64,000 nucleotides of DNA. Source: RGIG4708 sp045538875 (GTDB lineage Bacteria; Bacillota; Clostridia; UMGS1810). Below are positions 25,801 through 33,994 of the stretch, piece after piece. Position numbers and translations under genes: made by a program. The DNA lies in contig JAZQEG010000017.1 of the NCBI GenBank assembly GCA_045538875.1, forward strand, positions 13,772-77,771, written 5' to 3'. Positions within the stretch are counted from its first letter, which is position 1. Each line of letters begins with the position of its first letter. The notes under the pieces are model-generated. The model was not told the DNA's origin. It made no database searches and saw only the letters and a program-made list of their open reading frames with translations.

Positions 25801-26153
25801 CAGGTGTCTACAAAGCCGGGTTGGCCGCTCGATGTTTTAAAATATTCAAGGTCGGCATTTTCTATCACCTGTGCCATAACAAGACTTTTGCCTGTAGGTG
25901 TAATTATTCCGCTGCGCATATCGCCTGCCATATCCCTTGTGCGCATTGCAAGACGGTTAAAAGAGGTAATTTCGATACTGTCATCAAGTATGTGACCAAT
26001 TTTTTTAATAAGCCTTTTTTCAGCAATGTGCGCAAATTGCTCTGGCACTACAAGTACTATTTTTTTGTTTTGCTCTGCAAGTTGGCTTATTGTATCAAGT
26101 ATATAGGTAGACTTTCCGCTGTGGGAACGTCCGCATATTAAATGTAATGACAT
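22851..26153 (-). CDS. addB: ATP-dependent nuclease subunit AddB
   Basis: Second subunit of AddAB: a helicase-like scaffold that reads Chi, with an Fe-S nuclease domain. Walker A GRSHSGKST at 8-16; C-terminal nuclease RVIDYKTGKK; the four Fe-S cysteines are visible as one in YKACHYSYF and three in PCNYCPYASIC near the end. ATG 26153 has GGAGG seven bases upstream, giving 1100 aa; the longer frame to 26201 overlaps the promoter. Genes upstream end at the dnaJ terminator, so addBA is an independent operon. Confidence 0.96.
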   Translation of the reverse strand: MSLHLICGRSHSGKSTYILDTISQLAEQNKKIVLVVPEQFAHIAEKRLIKKIGHILDDSIEITSFNRLAMRTRDMAGDMRSGIITPTGKSLVMAQVIENADLEYFKTSSGQPGFVDTCINCISEFKKYNVSSEDIVAAVNNVENEILKLKLSDLNKIYTLYENAICNKYIDTDDVLDILYNLLCQNDFYCDSVFLFDEFSSFIPQEQKIIKQLINKCNDVYITLCMEKDLTNNLFLPTITTYNILVDMCRQNHYELCDTIWLNNTYYSSEVVAFAEQNLFAYPTKTYDGNTDNIIIAKAQNPYNEADNAARHILKLVRSGMRYKDICIICSDIKQYNHIFRSVFPKYNIAYFIDEKTPVLSHQIVLFVLSTIDVYLNNYSYESIFNFIKSGFNDIDSVSIALLDNFILKTNVSKNTWFDNDRWDTIIQNYECSDNDKKIINDIRTKYIVPLVRFHNKIKGKTEAAHCVECLYNYLCEINLSDIINKYIVKFKKSNDTARQKEYESVWNILVNVFDEMHNVLGNKKINVAQLRKYLYVALMHQSIGIIPTSVDEVIIGDIARTRTNEVKALVVIGANEGLFPVPAKDCDAINDSDKKALAKVNIELSTTSSQQSFYNQFLIYKVFSMPDIHMYVSYTSADCSYHTLAPSFAVERLKKIFGKSVSDDSFENIQSADVITSGKTVNEYLATVVKKATKGQPHIKEWDAVYNYFKKTKKSSLDKIESFIKYNNPIKPLSKDNLNINYDSMYTTISRLQQYKACHYSYFLTYMLKLTERPQPKLKSLDLGIIVHDILEKICVGMASDNVTFKNADHKYFETKVDAYLNSYIETLGTQYAQLSKRELYCVKRLKNALLLCFEMLQKQIVNSKFVPIGYEIKFDDENIGCINILLDDGNVLKITGKIDRADAYTTQDNTFLRVIDYKTGKKTFNLTDVVNGLDIQLLVYLNALVDGDCKNTYGGAFFFTLDDVLISSKNNMSDDEIAAKIENAMKLKGIVADNDEVINAFDQLTVKNAKNKGTITQFKAMSKYLKKLIADLWKEVCSGNILPTPYKHGTKMPCNYCPYASICRINSDNSGICHNEIATLKNEEAWHIIMGGENNGMD

Positions 26154-26172
26154 ACAAACACCTCCGTAAATC

Positions 26173-26201
26173 ATTTTAACACAAAACTGTATTATTATCA
26201 A
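26173..26201 (-). promoter_or_regulatory. addBA promoter
   Basis: TTGATA (26196-26201), 17 bases, TAAAAT (26173-26178), TGT before the -10. A second possible -10 (TATAAT) lies about 30 bases upstream. Confidence 0.75.
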
Positions 26202-26241
26202 GCATTATACTACAGCTAAGTGTACATAAATCAGTACTGTA

Positions 26242-26274
26242 AAAAAACAACCTGCAGAATTTAATCTGCAGGTT
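26242..26274 (-). terminator. Terminator of the hrcA-grpE-dnaK-dnaJ operon
   Basis: AACCTGCAGA / TCTGCAGGTT hairpin followed on the minus strand by GTTTTTTT, six bases after the dnaJ stop. Confidence 0.92.
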
Positions 26275-26280
26275 GAATTA

Positions 26281-27447
26281 TTAATCAAATATATCTTTTA
26301 ATTTTTCAAAAAATGATTTGTTTTGTTTGTAGTTAGACTCCTTAGAAGCTAAAGCAAACTTTTCAAGTATTTCTTTTTGTTCTTTGTTAAGATTTTTTGG
26401 CACCTCAACCTGAACTGTAAGGAGCAAATCACCTCGGGAACTGCCGTGAACCACAGGTATACCCTTGTCACGGATGCGCAGCACCGTGCCAGGCTGCGTA
26501 CCCTCGGGGATTTTGTATTGCATTTTACCCAAAGTGTATTTTTTAATAGGGTCAAGCACAGGTATTTGTATTTCAGCTCCGAGAGATGCCTGAACAAATG
26601 TAACAGGCACTGTCATATGCACATCATATCCGTCACGGGTAAATATTGCGTGCCTTATTATAGAAACAGTTACAAGCAAATCACCACTTGGGCCTCCATT
26701 GGTGCCCTGATTACCTGCGCCACGGAGTATTACTGTCTGCCCGTGATTAATACCTGCAGGAATTTCTACATCAAGGGTTTTTGCTTTTTTAACCATGCCC
26801 TTGCCTCTACATTTAGCGCATGGATTTGTAATTACAGAGCCTCTGCCACCGCACTTGTTACAGGTAGTAACACTTGCAAACTGACCAAGGGGTGTACGCT
26901 GAACAGTTTTCATTTCACCGCTGCCATTACACTGCGGACATGTTTGCTTGTCAGATGCATTTTTTGCACCAACACCGTTACAATCATCACATTTTTCAAT
27001 AACATATGTTTTGATTTGTTTTTTTACACCAAAAGCAGCTTCTTCAAAAGTAAGAGTAACTCTTTCTTCTATATCACTGCCTCGTCGTGGTGCATTGCGA
27101 TTACTCCTGCGTGAGCCGCCTCCAAAGCCACCGCCAAAAAACGAACCAAATATATCACCAAGGTCAACATCAAAGCCGCCAAATCCACCGCCTCCAAAGC
27201 CGCCTGCACCAAAGTTTGGGTCGGTGCCTGCAAAGCCGTACTGGTCGTAACGGGACTTTTTTTCGGGGTCGCTCAAAATACTATATGCCTCGTTAACCTC
27301 TTTAAATTTTTCTTCTGCTTCTTTATTGTCAGGATTAGTATCTGGATGATACTTCATTGCCATTTTGCGATACGCTTTTTTAATGTCGTTGTCGCTTGCA
27401 CCTTTGTTTACGCCAAGGACTTCATAATAATCTCTTTTTTCTGCCAC
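26281..27447 (-). CDS. dnaJ: Chaperone DnaJ (Hsp40)
   Basis: Co-chaperone that stimulates DnaK ATPase and delivers substrates. J domain with HPD at 34-36, a Gly/Phe-rich linker (about 75-115), a zinc-binding domain with four CxxCxGxG repeats (CDDCNGVG, CPQCNGSG, CNKCGGRG, CAKCRGKG), and the C-terminal substrate domain. I use GTG 27447 (six bases after AGAGGTG), giving 388 aa; another in-frame GTG lies at 27456 inside that site. It is separated from dnaK by 167 bases containing three hairpins, so its level may be set separately from dnaK. Confidence 0.97.
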   Translation of the reverse strand: MAEKRDYYEVLGVNKGASDNDIKKAYRKMAMKYHPDTNPDNKEAEEKFKEVNEAYSILSDPEKKSRYDQYGFAGTDPNFGAGGFGGGGFGGFDVDLGDIFGSFFGGGFGGGSRRSNRNAPRRGSDIEERVTLTFEEAAFGVKKQIKTYVIEKCDDCNGVGAKNASDKQTCPQCNGSGEMKTVQRTPLGQFASVTTCNKCGGRGSVITNPCAKCRGKGMVKKAKTLDVEIPAGINHGQTVILRGAGNQGTNGGPSGDLLVTVSIIRHAIFTRDGYDVHMTVPVTFVQASLGAEIQIPVLDPIKKYTLGKMQYKIPEGTQPGTVLRIRDKGIPVVHGSSRGDLLLTVQVEVPKNLNKEQKEILEKFALASKESNYKQNKSFFEKLKDIFD

Positions 27448-27500
27448 TGATTTCACCTCTCTAAGCAGTGCATTGTAAATGCTGTGACTATATCAGCAAA

Positions 27501-27614
27501 ATGCGTGGCAGTTTGACTGCCACACATTTTTTAATTTAGATTTTGCATATAGTTAGTTCGCGTGTGAGATGTAACAACTAATTTACATGCGAAACACCTG
27601 TGGGCGTTGCCCAC
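27501..27614 (-). other. Three hairpins in the dnaK-dnaJ spacer
   Basis: In transcript order: GTGGGC-AAC-GCCCAC right at the dnaK stop (27600-27614); an imperfect long stem with outer TTCGC/GCGAA and inner ATGTAA/TTACAT arms (about 27558-27593); and GTGTGGCAG / CTGCCACGC (27502-27526) followed by only four T. The last could be a weak terminator or attenuator, the others stability or processing elements that favour dnaK over dnaJ. Confidence 0.5.
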
Positions 27615-29447
27615 TTATTTGTTGTCGTCGTCAACTACTGTGTAGTCACCATCAAATGAAGAATTATCTCCGCCGTTTTGATTAAAGCCCTCGGCACCCT
27701 GAGCACCCTGTGGGTTTGCCTGCTGATACATTTTGGTTGACAAATCGTAAAATTTTTGTTGCAATGCATCACTTGCTGCTTTTATTGCTGCAGAATCTGT
27801 ACCCTCAAGTGCTTTTTTAACATCTGCAATTTTTGCATCAATTTCGCTCTTGTCTGCAGGGTCAATTTTGTCGCCCATATCTGTCATTGCTTTTTCGCAC
27901 TGATACACAAGCGATTCTGCATTATTGCGAGTTTCTACCTCTTCTTTTTTAGCTTTATCCTCAGCAGCAAACTGCTCTGCTTCCTTAACTGCTCTTTCGA
28001 TATCCTCGTCAGAAAGGTTGGAGCTTGCTGTAATTGTAATATCCTGAGCATTGCCTGTTGCCATATCTTTTGCAGATACATGTACTATACCATTTGCATC
28101 AATGTCAAAGCTTACTTCAATCTGAGGTACACCACGAGGTGCTGGAGCAATACCTGTAAGGTTAAAGCGACCAAGGCTCTTGTTGTACTGAGCCATTTCG
28201 CGTTCACCCTGCAGTACATTAATTTCTACGCTGGTTTGATTGTCGGCAGCAGTAGAAAAAATCTGACTCTTTTTGGTAGGAATTGTTGTGTTGCGCTCAA
28301 TAATTTTTGTGCAAACACCGCCCATAGTTTCAATACCAAGTGAAAGCGGAGTAACATCAAGCAACAAAAGGTCTTTTACATCGCCAGCGAGTACTCCGGC
28401 CTGAATAGCAGCACCAATTGCAACACATTCGTCAGGGTTAATGCCCTTGTGTGGTTCCTGACCAATAAGCTGCTTAACAGCTTCCTGAACTGCAGGAATA
28501 CGTGATGAGCCACCAACAAGTAAAACCTTGTGAATTTCGCTTGGGTTAAGGCCTGCATCCGAAAGTGCTCTTTTTGTAGGTTCCATTGTTTTTTGTACAA
28601 GGTCTGCAGTGAGTTCGTCAAACTTACTTCTTGTAAGTGTGATATCCATATGTTTAGGACCTGTAGCATCTGCTGTAATATAAGGAAGATTGATGTTTGA
28701 AGTTGTAACACCCGAAAGCTCAATTTTTGCTTTTTCGGCAGCTTCTTTGAGGCGCTGAAGCGCAACCTTATCATTTGCAAGGTCTACACCCTCGCTCTTT
28801 TTAAACTCAGCCACGAGGTAATCAATTATCTTTTGGTCAAAATCGTCACCACCAAGCTTGTTGTTACCCGATGTAGCCAAAACCTCAAAAACGCCGTCAC
28901 CAATTTCGAGTATGGATACGTCAAATGTACCTCCGCCAAGGTCATAAACCATAATTTTTTGTTCGTTGTCTTTGTCCATACCATATGCAAGTGCAGCTGC
29001 TGTAGGCTCGTTGATAATACGAAGCACCTCAAGGCCTGCTACCTTACCTGCATCTTTGGTTGCCTGACGCTGTGAGTCACTAAAATATGCAGGAACTGTA
29101 ATAACAGCTTGAGTTACCTTTTCGCCAAGGTAGTTTTCGGCATCTGTTTTGAGCTTTTGAAGAATCATTGCCGAAATTTCCTGTGGAGTGTAATTTTTAG
29201 CATCTATTGAAACCTTGCGGTCAGTACCCATATCTCTTTTTATTGAGATAATTGTACGGTCAGGGTTAGTAATTGCCTGTCTTTTTGCCACCTGACCAAC
29301 AAGCCTTTCGCCTTCTTTTGTAAATGCAACAACCGATGGAGTTGTTCGTGCACCCTCTGCGTTAGCTATAACAACAGGCTCGCCGCCTTCCATAACTGCC
29401 ACACATGAGTTTGTAGTACCCAAGTCAATACCAATAATTTTTGCCAT
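27615..29447 (-). CDS. dnaK: Chaperone DnaK (Hsp70)
   Basis: ATP-dependent chaperone. Starts MAKIIGIDLGTTNSCVAVMEGG, with the phosphate loops YDLGGGTFDVSIL and LVGGSSRIPAVQ, and the substrate domain after the DLLLLDVTPLSLGIET linker. The lid ends in a Gly/Asn-rich tail with the acidic C-terminus DYTVVDDDNK. At 610 aa it is typical for Firmicutes. AGGAGG precedes ATG 29447. It lacks its own CIRCE and depends on the operator before hrcA. Confidence 0.98.
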   Translation of the reverse strand: MAKIIGIDLGTTNSCVAVMEGGEPVVIANAEGARTTPSVVAFTKEGERLVGQVAKRQAITNPDRTIISIKRDMGTDRKVSIDAKNYTPQEISAMILQKLKTDAENYLGEKVTQAVITVPAYFSDSQRQATKDAGKVAGLEVLRIINEPTAAALAYGMDKDNEQKIMVYDLGGGTFDVSILEIGDGVFEVLATSGNNKLGGDDFDQKIIDYLVAEFKKSEGVDLANDKVALQRLKEAAEKAKIELSGVTTSNINLPYITADATGPKHMDITLTRSKFDELTADLVQKTMEPTKRALSDAGLNPSEIHKVLLVGGSSRIPAVQEAVKQLIGQEPHKGINPDECVAIGAAIQAGVLAGDVKDLLLLDVTPLSLGIETMGGVCTKIIERNTTIPTKKSQIFSTAADNQTSVEINVLQGEREMAQYNKSLGRFNLTGIAPAPRGVPQIEVSFDIDANGIVHVSAKDMATGNAQDITITASSNLSDEDIERAVKEAEQFAAEDKAKKEEVETRNNAESLVYQCEKAMTDMGDKIDPADKSEIDAKIADVKKALEGTDSAAIKAASDALQQKFYDLSTKMYQQANPQGAQGAEGFNQNGGDNSSFDGDYTVVDDDNK

Positions 29448-29488
29448 AATTTATTCCTCCTAAATTTTAAACATAATATAATAAGTCG

Positions 29489-30025
29489 TTAATTAGCAAC
29501 TTTTACCATACTGTATCTTATTACTTTATCTTTGTAAATATATCCCTTTGCAAATTCCTCTGCAACAGTATTTTCGCCAAAATTTTCATCATCAATGTGC
29601 ATTACCGCATTGTGAAGCTCAGGGTTAAATGGTTTGCCTGTGGCTTTAATTTCTTCAACACCAAGCTTTTTAAATATGTCCATTGTCTGACGCAGCACCA
29701 TCTCAAAGCCTTTGTAGTGCTCATTTTCCTTGTCTTCAAATGAGTTCATTGCACGCTCTAAATTATCTACAATCGGCAGCACCTCTTTAATAATATCGCA
29801 CACCGAATTTGTGTATAGTGCTTCTTTTTCCTTAACAGATCTTTTTTTAAAATTGTCATATTCGGCAACAAGCCTCATATACTTGTCATTTGACTGTTCA
29901 ATTTCGTCATTTTTGTTTTGAATACATTGTTGTAATTCCTCAATTACTTTTGTATTATCTGCTGTTTGTGCTTCCTGAACAGGAGTTTCCTGATTTTCAG
30001 GTGCAGTGCTTTGTTTTTTTGCCAT
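29489..30025 (-). CDS. grpE: Nucleotide exchange factor GrpE
   Basis: Dimeric exchange factor that releases ADP from DnaK. An acidic and Gln-rich N-terminus (1-30), a long coiled coil (about 28-80), and the beta domain with NPELHNAVMHIDDENFGENTV-type signature and the end YKDKVIRYSMVKVAN. At 178 aa it is normal. GGAGTG precedes ATG 30025; 22 bases separate it from hrcA. Confidence 0.96.
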   Translation of the reverse strand: MAKKQSTAPENQETPVQEAQTADNTKVIEELQQCIQNKNDEIEQSNDKYMRLVAEYDNFKKRSVKEKEALYTNSVCDIIKEVLPIVDNLERAMNSFEDKENEHYKGFEMVLRQTMDIFKKLGVEEIKATGKPFNPELHNAVMHIDDENFGENTVAEEFAKGYIYKDKVIRYSMVKVAN

Positions 30026-30047
30026 TTTTCACACTCCATAAAATTGA

Positions 30048-31088
30048 TTACATATTTTCATCATTTGCTATCATCCCTGACAACAGCGAAATGAGATAAT
30101 TTAATGTAGAAACTGCTTTTGCATAATCCATACGGGTAGGCCCTATTATTGCAAGCTTGCCCTTAAAGCCGTCGCCCATATTATAGTTTGATACAACCAT
30201 ACTTAAATTGTGGTCTTTGAGTATTGGGTTTTCGTCACCAATAATTACCGACGAAGTATCGTTGTTTGTTTCATTTATAAGTTTAACAAGGCTGCCGCTG
30301 TTATCCTCTTTTACAAAAGTTAAAAAGTCCTTTGCCCTGTTTATATCGTTAAATTCGGGATGATTAAATATGTTTGTTGTGCCCGAAAGCTCAACATCTA
30401 CCTCACTGAGCAAATTAACAACCGAATACAAATACTCAAACACAGGCTCGAGCAAATATGACTCTGTTGGAATGAGCTGTTTTTCCTCATCGAGCAGCTC
30501 TTTTGTAATCATTTCAATACTGATACCTGCAAAACGGGTGTTGAGCCAGTTAGAAAGCTTTTCGAGAATCTCATTATCATATGGTTTGCCAACATTTATC
30601 TGAGTGTTTTTTACAACACCGTTGTTTGTAACAACAATCATTACAAAAGATTTGTAATCTATTGGTATAAGCTTTATACTGCCAATAAGATATGCCGAGG
30701 CTGCGGGCATTGTAAAAAGTGTAGTATAGTTTGTAAGGCCCGAAAGTGTTTTGGAAATGTTGGAAATCAACTTGTTAAACTCCATATACTGGTGCTCCAT
30801 AACAAGCTTGATTTGATTAATTTCGTTAAGAGAGAGGCTATACTCACGCATAAGCTCATTTACATATACTCTGTAACCAAGTCCAGAAGGAACTCTGCCT
30901 GCAGATGTGTGTGGCTTTTCAAGGTAACCGAGCTTTTCAAGAGCGGCCATTTCGTTGCGGACAGTTGCTGAGCTTATACCAAGATTGTGACTGCTTTGTA
31001 TATGTGACGAGCCAACAGGCTCTGCTGTAACAATGTAATCATCAATGATAGCTTGAAGAATTTTCTTTTTTCTGTCACTTAATTCCAT
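30048..31088 (-). CDS. hrcA: Heat-inducible transcription repressor HrcA
   Basis: Represses the class I heat-shock operon by binding CIRCE, with folding assisted by GroEL. An N-terminal winged helix (LSDRKKKILQAIIDDYI, then SSATVRNEMAALEKLGYL and HTSAGRVPS) is followed by the GAF-like and dimerisation regions. I use ATG 31088, after GGGGTGAG, giving 347 aa; the longer frame to 31127 would run through the CIRCE operator and is unlikely. First gene of hrcA-grpE-dnaK-dnaJ, and so autoregulated. Confidence 0.96.
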   Translation of the reverse strand: MELSDRKKKILQAIIDDYIVTAEPVGSSHIQSSHNLGISSATVRNEMAALEKLGYLEKPHTSAGRVPSGLGYRVYVNELMREYSLSLNEINQIKLVMEHQYMEFNKLISNISKTLSGLTNYTTLFTMPAASAYLIGSIKLIPIDYKSFVMIVVTNNGVVKNTQINVGKPYDNEILEKLSNWLNTRFAGISIEMITKELLDEEKQLIPTESYLLEPVFEYLYSVVNLLSEVDVELSGTTNIFNHPEFNDINRAKDFLTFVKEDNSGSLVKLINETNNDTSSVIIGDENPILKDHNLSMVVSNYNMGDGFKGKLAIIGPTRMDYAKAVSTLNYLISLLSGMIANDENM

Positions 31089-31110
31089 TGCACTCACCCC
31101 TATTATGTAT

Positions 31111-31137
31111 TTAGCACTCGTGCCCAAAGACTGCTAA
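31111..31137. promoter_or_regulatory. CIRCE operator (HrcA binding site)
   Basis: TTAGCACTC-N9-GACTGCTAA. The consensus second arm is GAGTGCTAA, so one base (C for G) departs from perfect symmetry. It lies between the -10 of the hrcA promoter and the start codon, the classic repressing position. Confidence 0.93.
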
Positions 31138-31145
31138 CAATATAT

Positions 31146-31174
31146 AAGATAACACTTTAAATGCCAAATGTCAA
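31146..31174 (-). promoter_or_regulatory. hrcA operon promoter
   Basis: TTGACA (31169-31174), 17 bases, TATCTT (31146-31151), TGT before the -10, followed directly by CIRCE. Confidence 0.85.
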
Positions 31175-31190
31175 TAGTTACATTTAAAAT

Positions 31191-32303
31191 TTACATATTA
31201 TTTACAAAATCACTCATTACATAGTTGCTAATAAAGTAAGCACGAGGCGTTAAAACAAGGCTTTTGCCATTGTCAAAAAGCAATCCTCTTGCAATATGTT
31301 TGTTTATTGTTTTGCCAAAAACATCATATATATCTGCATTAAATCTTTTTGCAAATTCTTTTTTTGACACACCAATTTTTATCAATCTAAGTCCGAGAAT
31401 GATAAATTCACTCATTTTTTCGCTTTGTGTAAGGGCATACTCCTCGCTTTTTTTATGTCCATTAAAATAGCTGTCAAAATCAGCACAATTTGAATATCTT
31501 ACTCCGTCAAGGCAGGATGAAGCACCAAGCCCAAGCCCGATATAATCTACACATTGCCAGTATTTTGTGTTGTGCCTTGACTCACATCCCAATTTGGCAA
31601 AATTGGATATTTCGTAATGAGAATATCCGCCATCAGTTAATTTTTTAATTATAAGCTCATACATATCGGCTACTAAATCATCATCAAGCTCTGTAATTTT
31701 GCCGCTGTTTTTCATTTGATAAAAAGGCGTGCCCTGCTCTATTTTGAGTGCATAACAAGATATATGAGCAGGATTTAGCTTTAGCACTCCATTGATGCTT
31801 TTGATAATTTTGTCTGTTGTCTGATAAGGCAGCCCATACATAAGGTCAACACTTATGTTGTGTATGCCGCTATTTTTTATTATATCAACTGTTTGCTCTG
31901 TGTCATATGCAGTATGTATTCTGCCAAGCATTTTTAGTTCGTCATCGTTCATAGACTGAGCGCCTAGGCTAATTCTGTTTACACCAAGGTCTTTTAGCAC
32001 TTTTGCCTTGTCAGCATCAACTGTTTTTGGGTTTGCTTCAACTGTAATCTCACTTAGAGGTGCAATATCAAAATTGCTGTAAATGTTTTTAAAAAGCTGC
32101 TCAAGCAAAGTGCAATCAACAACAGTTGGCGTGCCCCCTCCAATATAAATTGTGTCAAATTTGTTACCCTTGTACTTTTGCATTTCGCTACAAAGCTCAT
32201 TTATATATTTAGCAGCAAAATGCTCTTTACCTGCAAACGAAGCAAAATCACAATAGTTACATTTGCTTACACAAAACGGTATATGAATATATAATCCATC
32301 CAT
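31191..32303 (-). CDS. hemW: Radical SAM protein HemW (coproporphyrinogen-III-oxidase-like)
   Basis: A radical SAM protein related to HemN that acts in heme handling, probably as a heme chaperone. The Fe-S cluster motif CVSKCNYC is at residues 11-18, preceded by LYIHIPF; YIGGGTPT is the SAM-binding GGE-like motif, and ISLGAQSMNDDELKMLGRIH follows. At 370 aa it fits HemW, which is shorter than HemN. Start ATG 32303 has GGAGAG upstream. It lies 17 bases after the patatin gene stop. The tract ending in the hrcA promoter begins just after its stop. Confidence 0.93.
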   Translation of the reverse strand: MDGLYIHIPFCVSKCNYCDFASFAGKEHFAAKYINELCSEMQKYKGNKFDTIYIGGGTPTVVDCTLLEQLFKNIYSNFDIAPLSEITVEANPKTVDADKAKVLKDLGVNRISLGAQSMNDDELKMLGRIHTAYDTEQTVDIIKNSGIHNISVDLMYGLPYQTTDKIIKSINGVLKLNPAHISCYALKIEQGTPFYQMKNSGKITELDDDLVADMYELIIKKLTDGGYSHYEISNFAKLGCESRHNTKYWQCVDYIGLGLGASSCLDGVRYSNCADFDSYFNGHKKSEEYALTQSEKMSEFIILGLRLIKIGVSKKEFAKRFNADIYDVFGKTINKHIARGLLFDNGKSLVLTPRAYFISNYVMSDFVNNM

Positions 32304-32320
32304 TATAATTATATTCTCTC

Positions 32321-33172
32321 CTATATTTCAAGGTATTTTTTTAATTTTTCAAGCTGCTCATTTGCAACTTTGCAGCCCTGTTTGTAAAGCTCATCAATTT
32401 TTTCGGGCCTTTTTTCAATTCTCGAAAAATCACTTGTGTTTTCGGGCATAATTAAAAATACCTTTCCTTGTTTTTCCAGTTCAAAAAGCTCTTTGCGTGC
32501 ATTGTTATACTCATTGTGTCTGTCTGCAATATTTTTAAGCAGTTTTGGATATTTTTTGTACATTATATTTATGAGTCCAAGCATACCCTCCTGCTCTTTT
32601 ATATAGCTGCGTTCCCTTGTTAGCACAACGATTATTTTGTCGCATCCGTCTTGCATTGCCTTCTTGTATGGTATCGAATCAGCAAGCCCGCCATCCATAT
32701 ACAAATTACCGTCTATCTCAACCGGCCTAAACATAATTGGTAAGCTGCACGATGCAACAAGAGCCTTTGAAAATTGTTTGTTCCTCGGTACTTCAATGTA
32801 TTGCGCCTTGCCTGTTTTAATGTTTGTAACGCAAGCTATAACATTGCCTTTAAATGCCGCAAAAGCATCATAATCAAACAAATCGTACTTGTGAGGAATT
32901 TCGTCAAATACAAAATCTACATTGTAATAGCTTTTCTTTTTAGGGTTTAGCAAATGCCTAATGCCCATATATCTTTTGTCATTGTAAAAATTAATACCTA
33001 TTCGGTAATTTCTTCCCTTTTGACCGCTTACATACGATACCCCGTTGGCAATGCCTGCAGAAGTTCCAATTACATAATCTGCCATTATATTATTTTGGAG
33101 CAAAACATCCATAACACCGCACGAAAACATACCCCTGCTTGCTCCGCCTTCTAAAACCAAAGCTGTTTTCAT
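32321..33172 (-). CDS. Patatin-like phospholipase
   Basis: A predicted serine lipid acyl hydrolase. The oxyanion loop LEGGASRG (7-14), the nucleophile elbow GTSAG (Ser38) and the catalytic Asp in MDGGLADS (Asp160) are all present, so the Ser-Asp dyad is intact. No signal peptide, so it acts inside the cell or at the inner membrane face. I use ATG 33172, nine bases after AGGAG; an ATG at 33181 abuts the Shine-Dalgarno. It lies between the 54-aa DUF3006-like gene and hemW in a three-gene unit. Confidence 0.92.
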   Translation of the reverse strand: MKTALVLEGGASRGMFSCGVMDVLLQNNIMADYVIGTSAGIANGVSYVSGQKGRNYRIGINFYNDKRYMGIRHLLNPKKKSYYNVDFVFDEIPHKYDLFDYDAFAAFKGNVIACVTNIKTGKAQYIEVPRNKQFSKALVASCSLPIMFRPVEIDGNLYMDGGLADSIPYKKAMQDGCDKIIVVLTRERSYIKEQEGMLGLINIMYKKYPKLLKNIADRHNEYNNARKELFELEKQGKVFLIMPENTSDFSRIEKRPEKIDELYKQGCKVANEQLEKLKKYLEI

Positions 33173-33198
33173 ATAAAACATCTCCTAACAAATATAAT

Positions 33199-33363
33199 TT
33201 AAGCAAGTGAATATTCAAACATTTCACATTTTATTTTGCTGCCAATGTCTGCACCCTCAGGCAGCAGTGCAAGGGCAATAAAAACCTCGTTTTGAGAGGA
33301 TTGGTCTTTTAAATACGCATATTCACCCTCAATTTTAGTTAACACATAATATTTTGTTTCCAT
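33199..33363 (-). CDS. 54-aa DUF3006-like small protein
   Basis: Too short for usual gene calling but well supported: ATG 33363 has GGGAGAG upstream and a good promoter follows the usual spacing. The product starts METKYYVLTKIEGEYAYL and ends with ALLPEGADIGSKIKCEMFEYSLA, the pattern of DUF3006 proteins (an IEGDYA-like first strand, then LPEGA..G). It is a small beta-rich cytoplasmic protein of unknown function. It is the first gene before the patatin and hemW genes. Confidence 0.72.
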   Translation of the reverse strand: METKYYVLTKIEGEYAYLKDQSSQNEVFIALALLPEGADIGSKIKCEMFEYSLA

Positions 33364-33389
33364 AAACATCTCTCCCATATTATTAAATT

Positions 33390-33418
33390 ATTTTAACACA
33401 TTTATAATTCATTCGCAA
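33390..33418 (-). promoter_or_regulatory. Promoter of the DUF3006-patatin-hemW unit
   Basis: TTGCGA (33413-33418), 17 bases, TAAAAT (33390-33395), TGT before the -10. Confidence 0.7.
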
Positions 33419-33479
33419 GTAAGCACAAATTTATTAAAAATTTCTGTGCAAAATTTATATTAAATTTTAAAAAAATCTC

Positions 33480-33508
33480 TTGATATTAGTAAATATATAT
33501 AGTATAAT
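33480..33508 (+). promoter_or_regulatory. Promoter of the P-loop gene
   Basis: TTGATA (33480-33485), 17 bases, TATAAT (33503-33508) on the plus strand, 35 bases before ATG 33544. Confidence 0.85.
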
Positions 33509-33543
33509 GTATTTAACACAATAAATTAAGGGAGGTTTTTTCT

Positions 33544-33951
33544 ATGATAAAGGTTATTATCGGCGAAAAAGGTACAGGCAAAACAGCAAGACTTATTGAG
33601 GCTGTACATATTGCAGAGCAGGATGCTGCAGGCAGTGTTATCTTTATTAACAAAGGTAAAAGACATGTGCTCGAATTATCCCACAAGGTTAGACTTGTTG
33701 ATACTGACGATTATGGTATCAAGACATACGATGAATTTTATGGTTTTATGTGCGGAATACTCTCGCAGAACTATGATATAGCTCATATATTTGTTGACAG
33801 TATTGCAAAAATTGTTAATGATGATATGGCAGCACTTGAAAAATTTCTTGATAGCTTTGCACCTGTTGCACAAAGCAACAATGCAGAAATTACAATTATA
33901 CTCAGCATGAATCCTGATGATGCAACTGAGGGAATTAAAAAATATATATAA
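33544..33951 (+). CDS. Small conserved P-loop protein
   Basis: A 135-aa cytoplasmic protein with a perfect Walker A (GEKGTGKT, 7-14) at the N-terminus and a Walker-B-like strand ending in Asp (AHIFVDSIAKI, about 80-90). The rest looks like a minimal RecA-like or thymidine-kinase-like core (VIFINKGKRHV). It is too short for a full AAA+ domain. GGGAGG precedes ATG 33544. It has its own promoter and terminator, is the only plus-strand gene for more than 25 kb, and lies alone between the DUF3006 unit and fhs. No named family recognised with certainty. Confidence 0.85.
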   Translation: MIKVIIGEKGTGKTARLIEAVHIAEQDAAGSVIFINKGKRHVLELSHKVRLVDTDDYGIKTYDEFYGFMCGILSQNYDIAHIFVDSIAKIVNDDMAALEKFLDSFAPVAQSNNAEITIILSMNPDDATEGIKKYI

Positions 33952-33955
33952 TTTT

Positions 33956-33985
33956 AAAAGAGTCCGTTTTATAGCGGACTCTTTT
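33956..33985 (+). terminator. Terminator of the P-loop gene
   Basis: AAAAGAGTCCG / CGGACTCTTTT hairpin ending in a T-run, five bases after the stop codon. Confidence 0.9.
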
Positions 33986-33994
33986 AAAAAGCAT

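Noticed and set aside
31089..31127. Longer hrcA start
   Set aside because: It would place coding sequence across the CIRCE operator.
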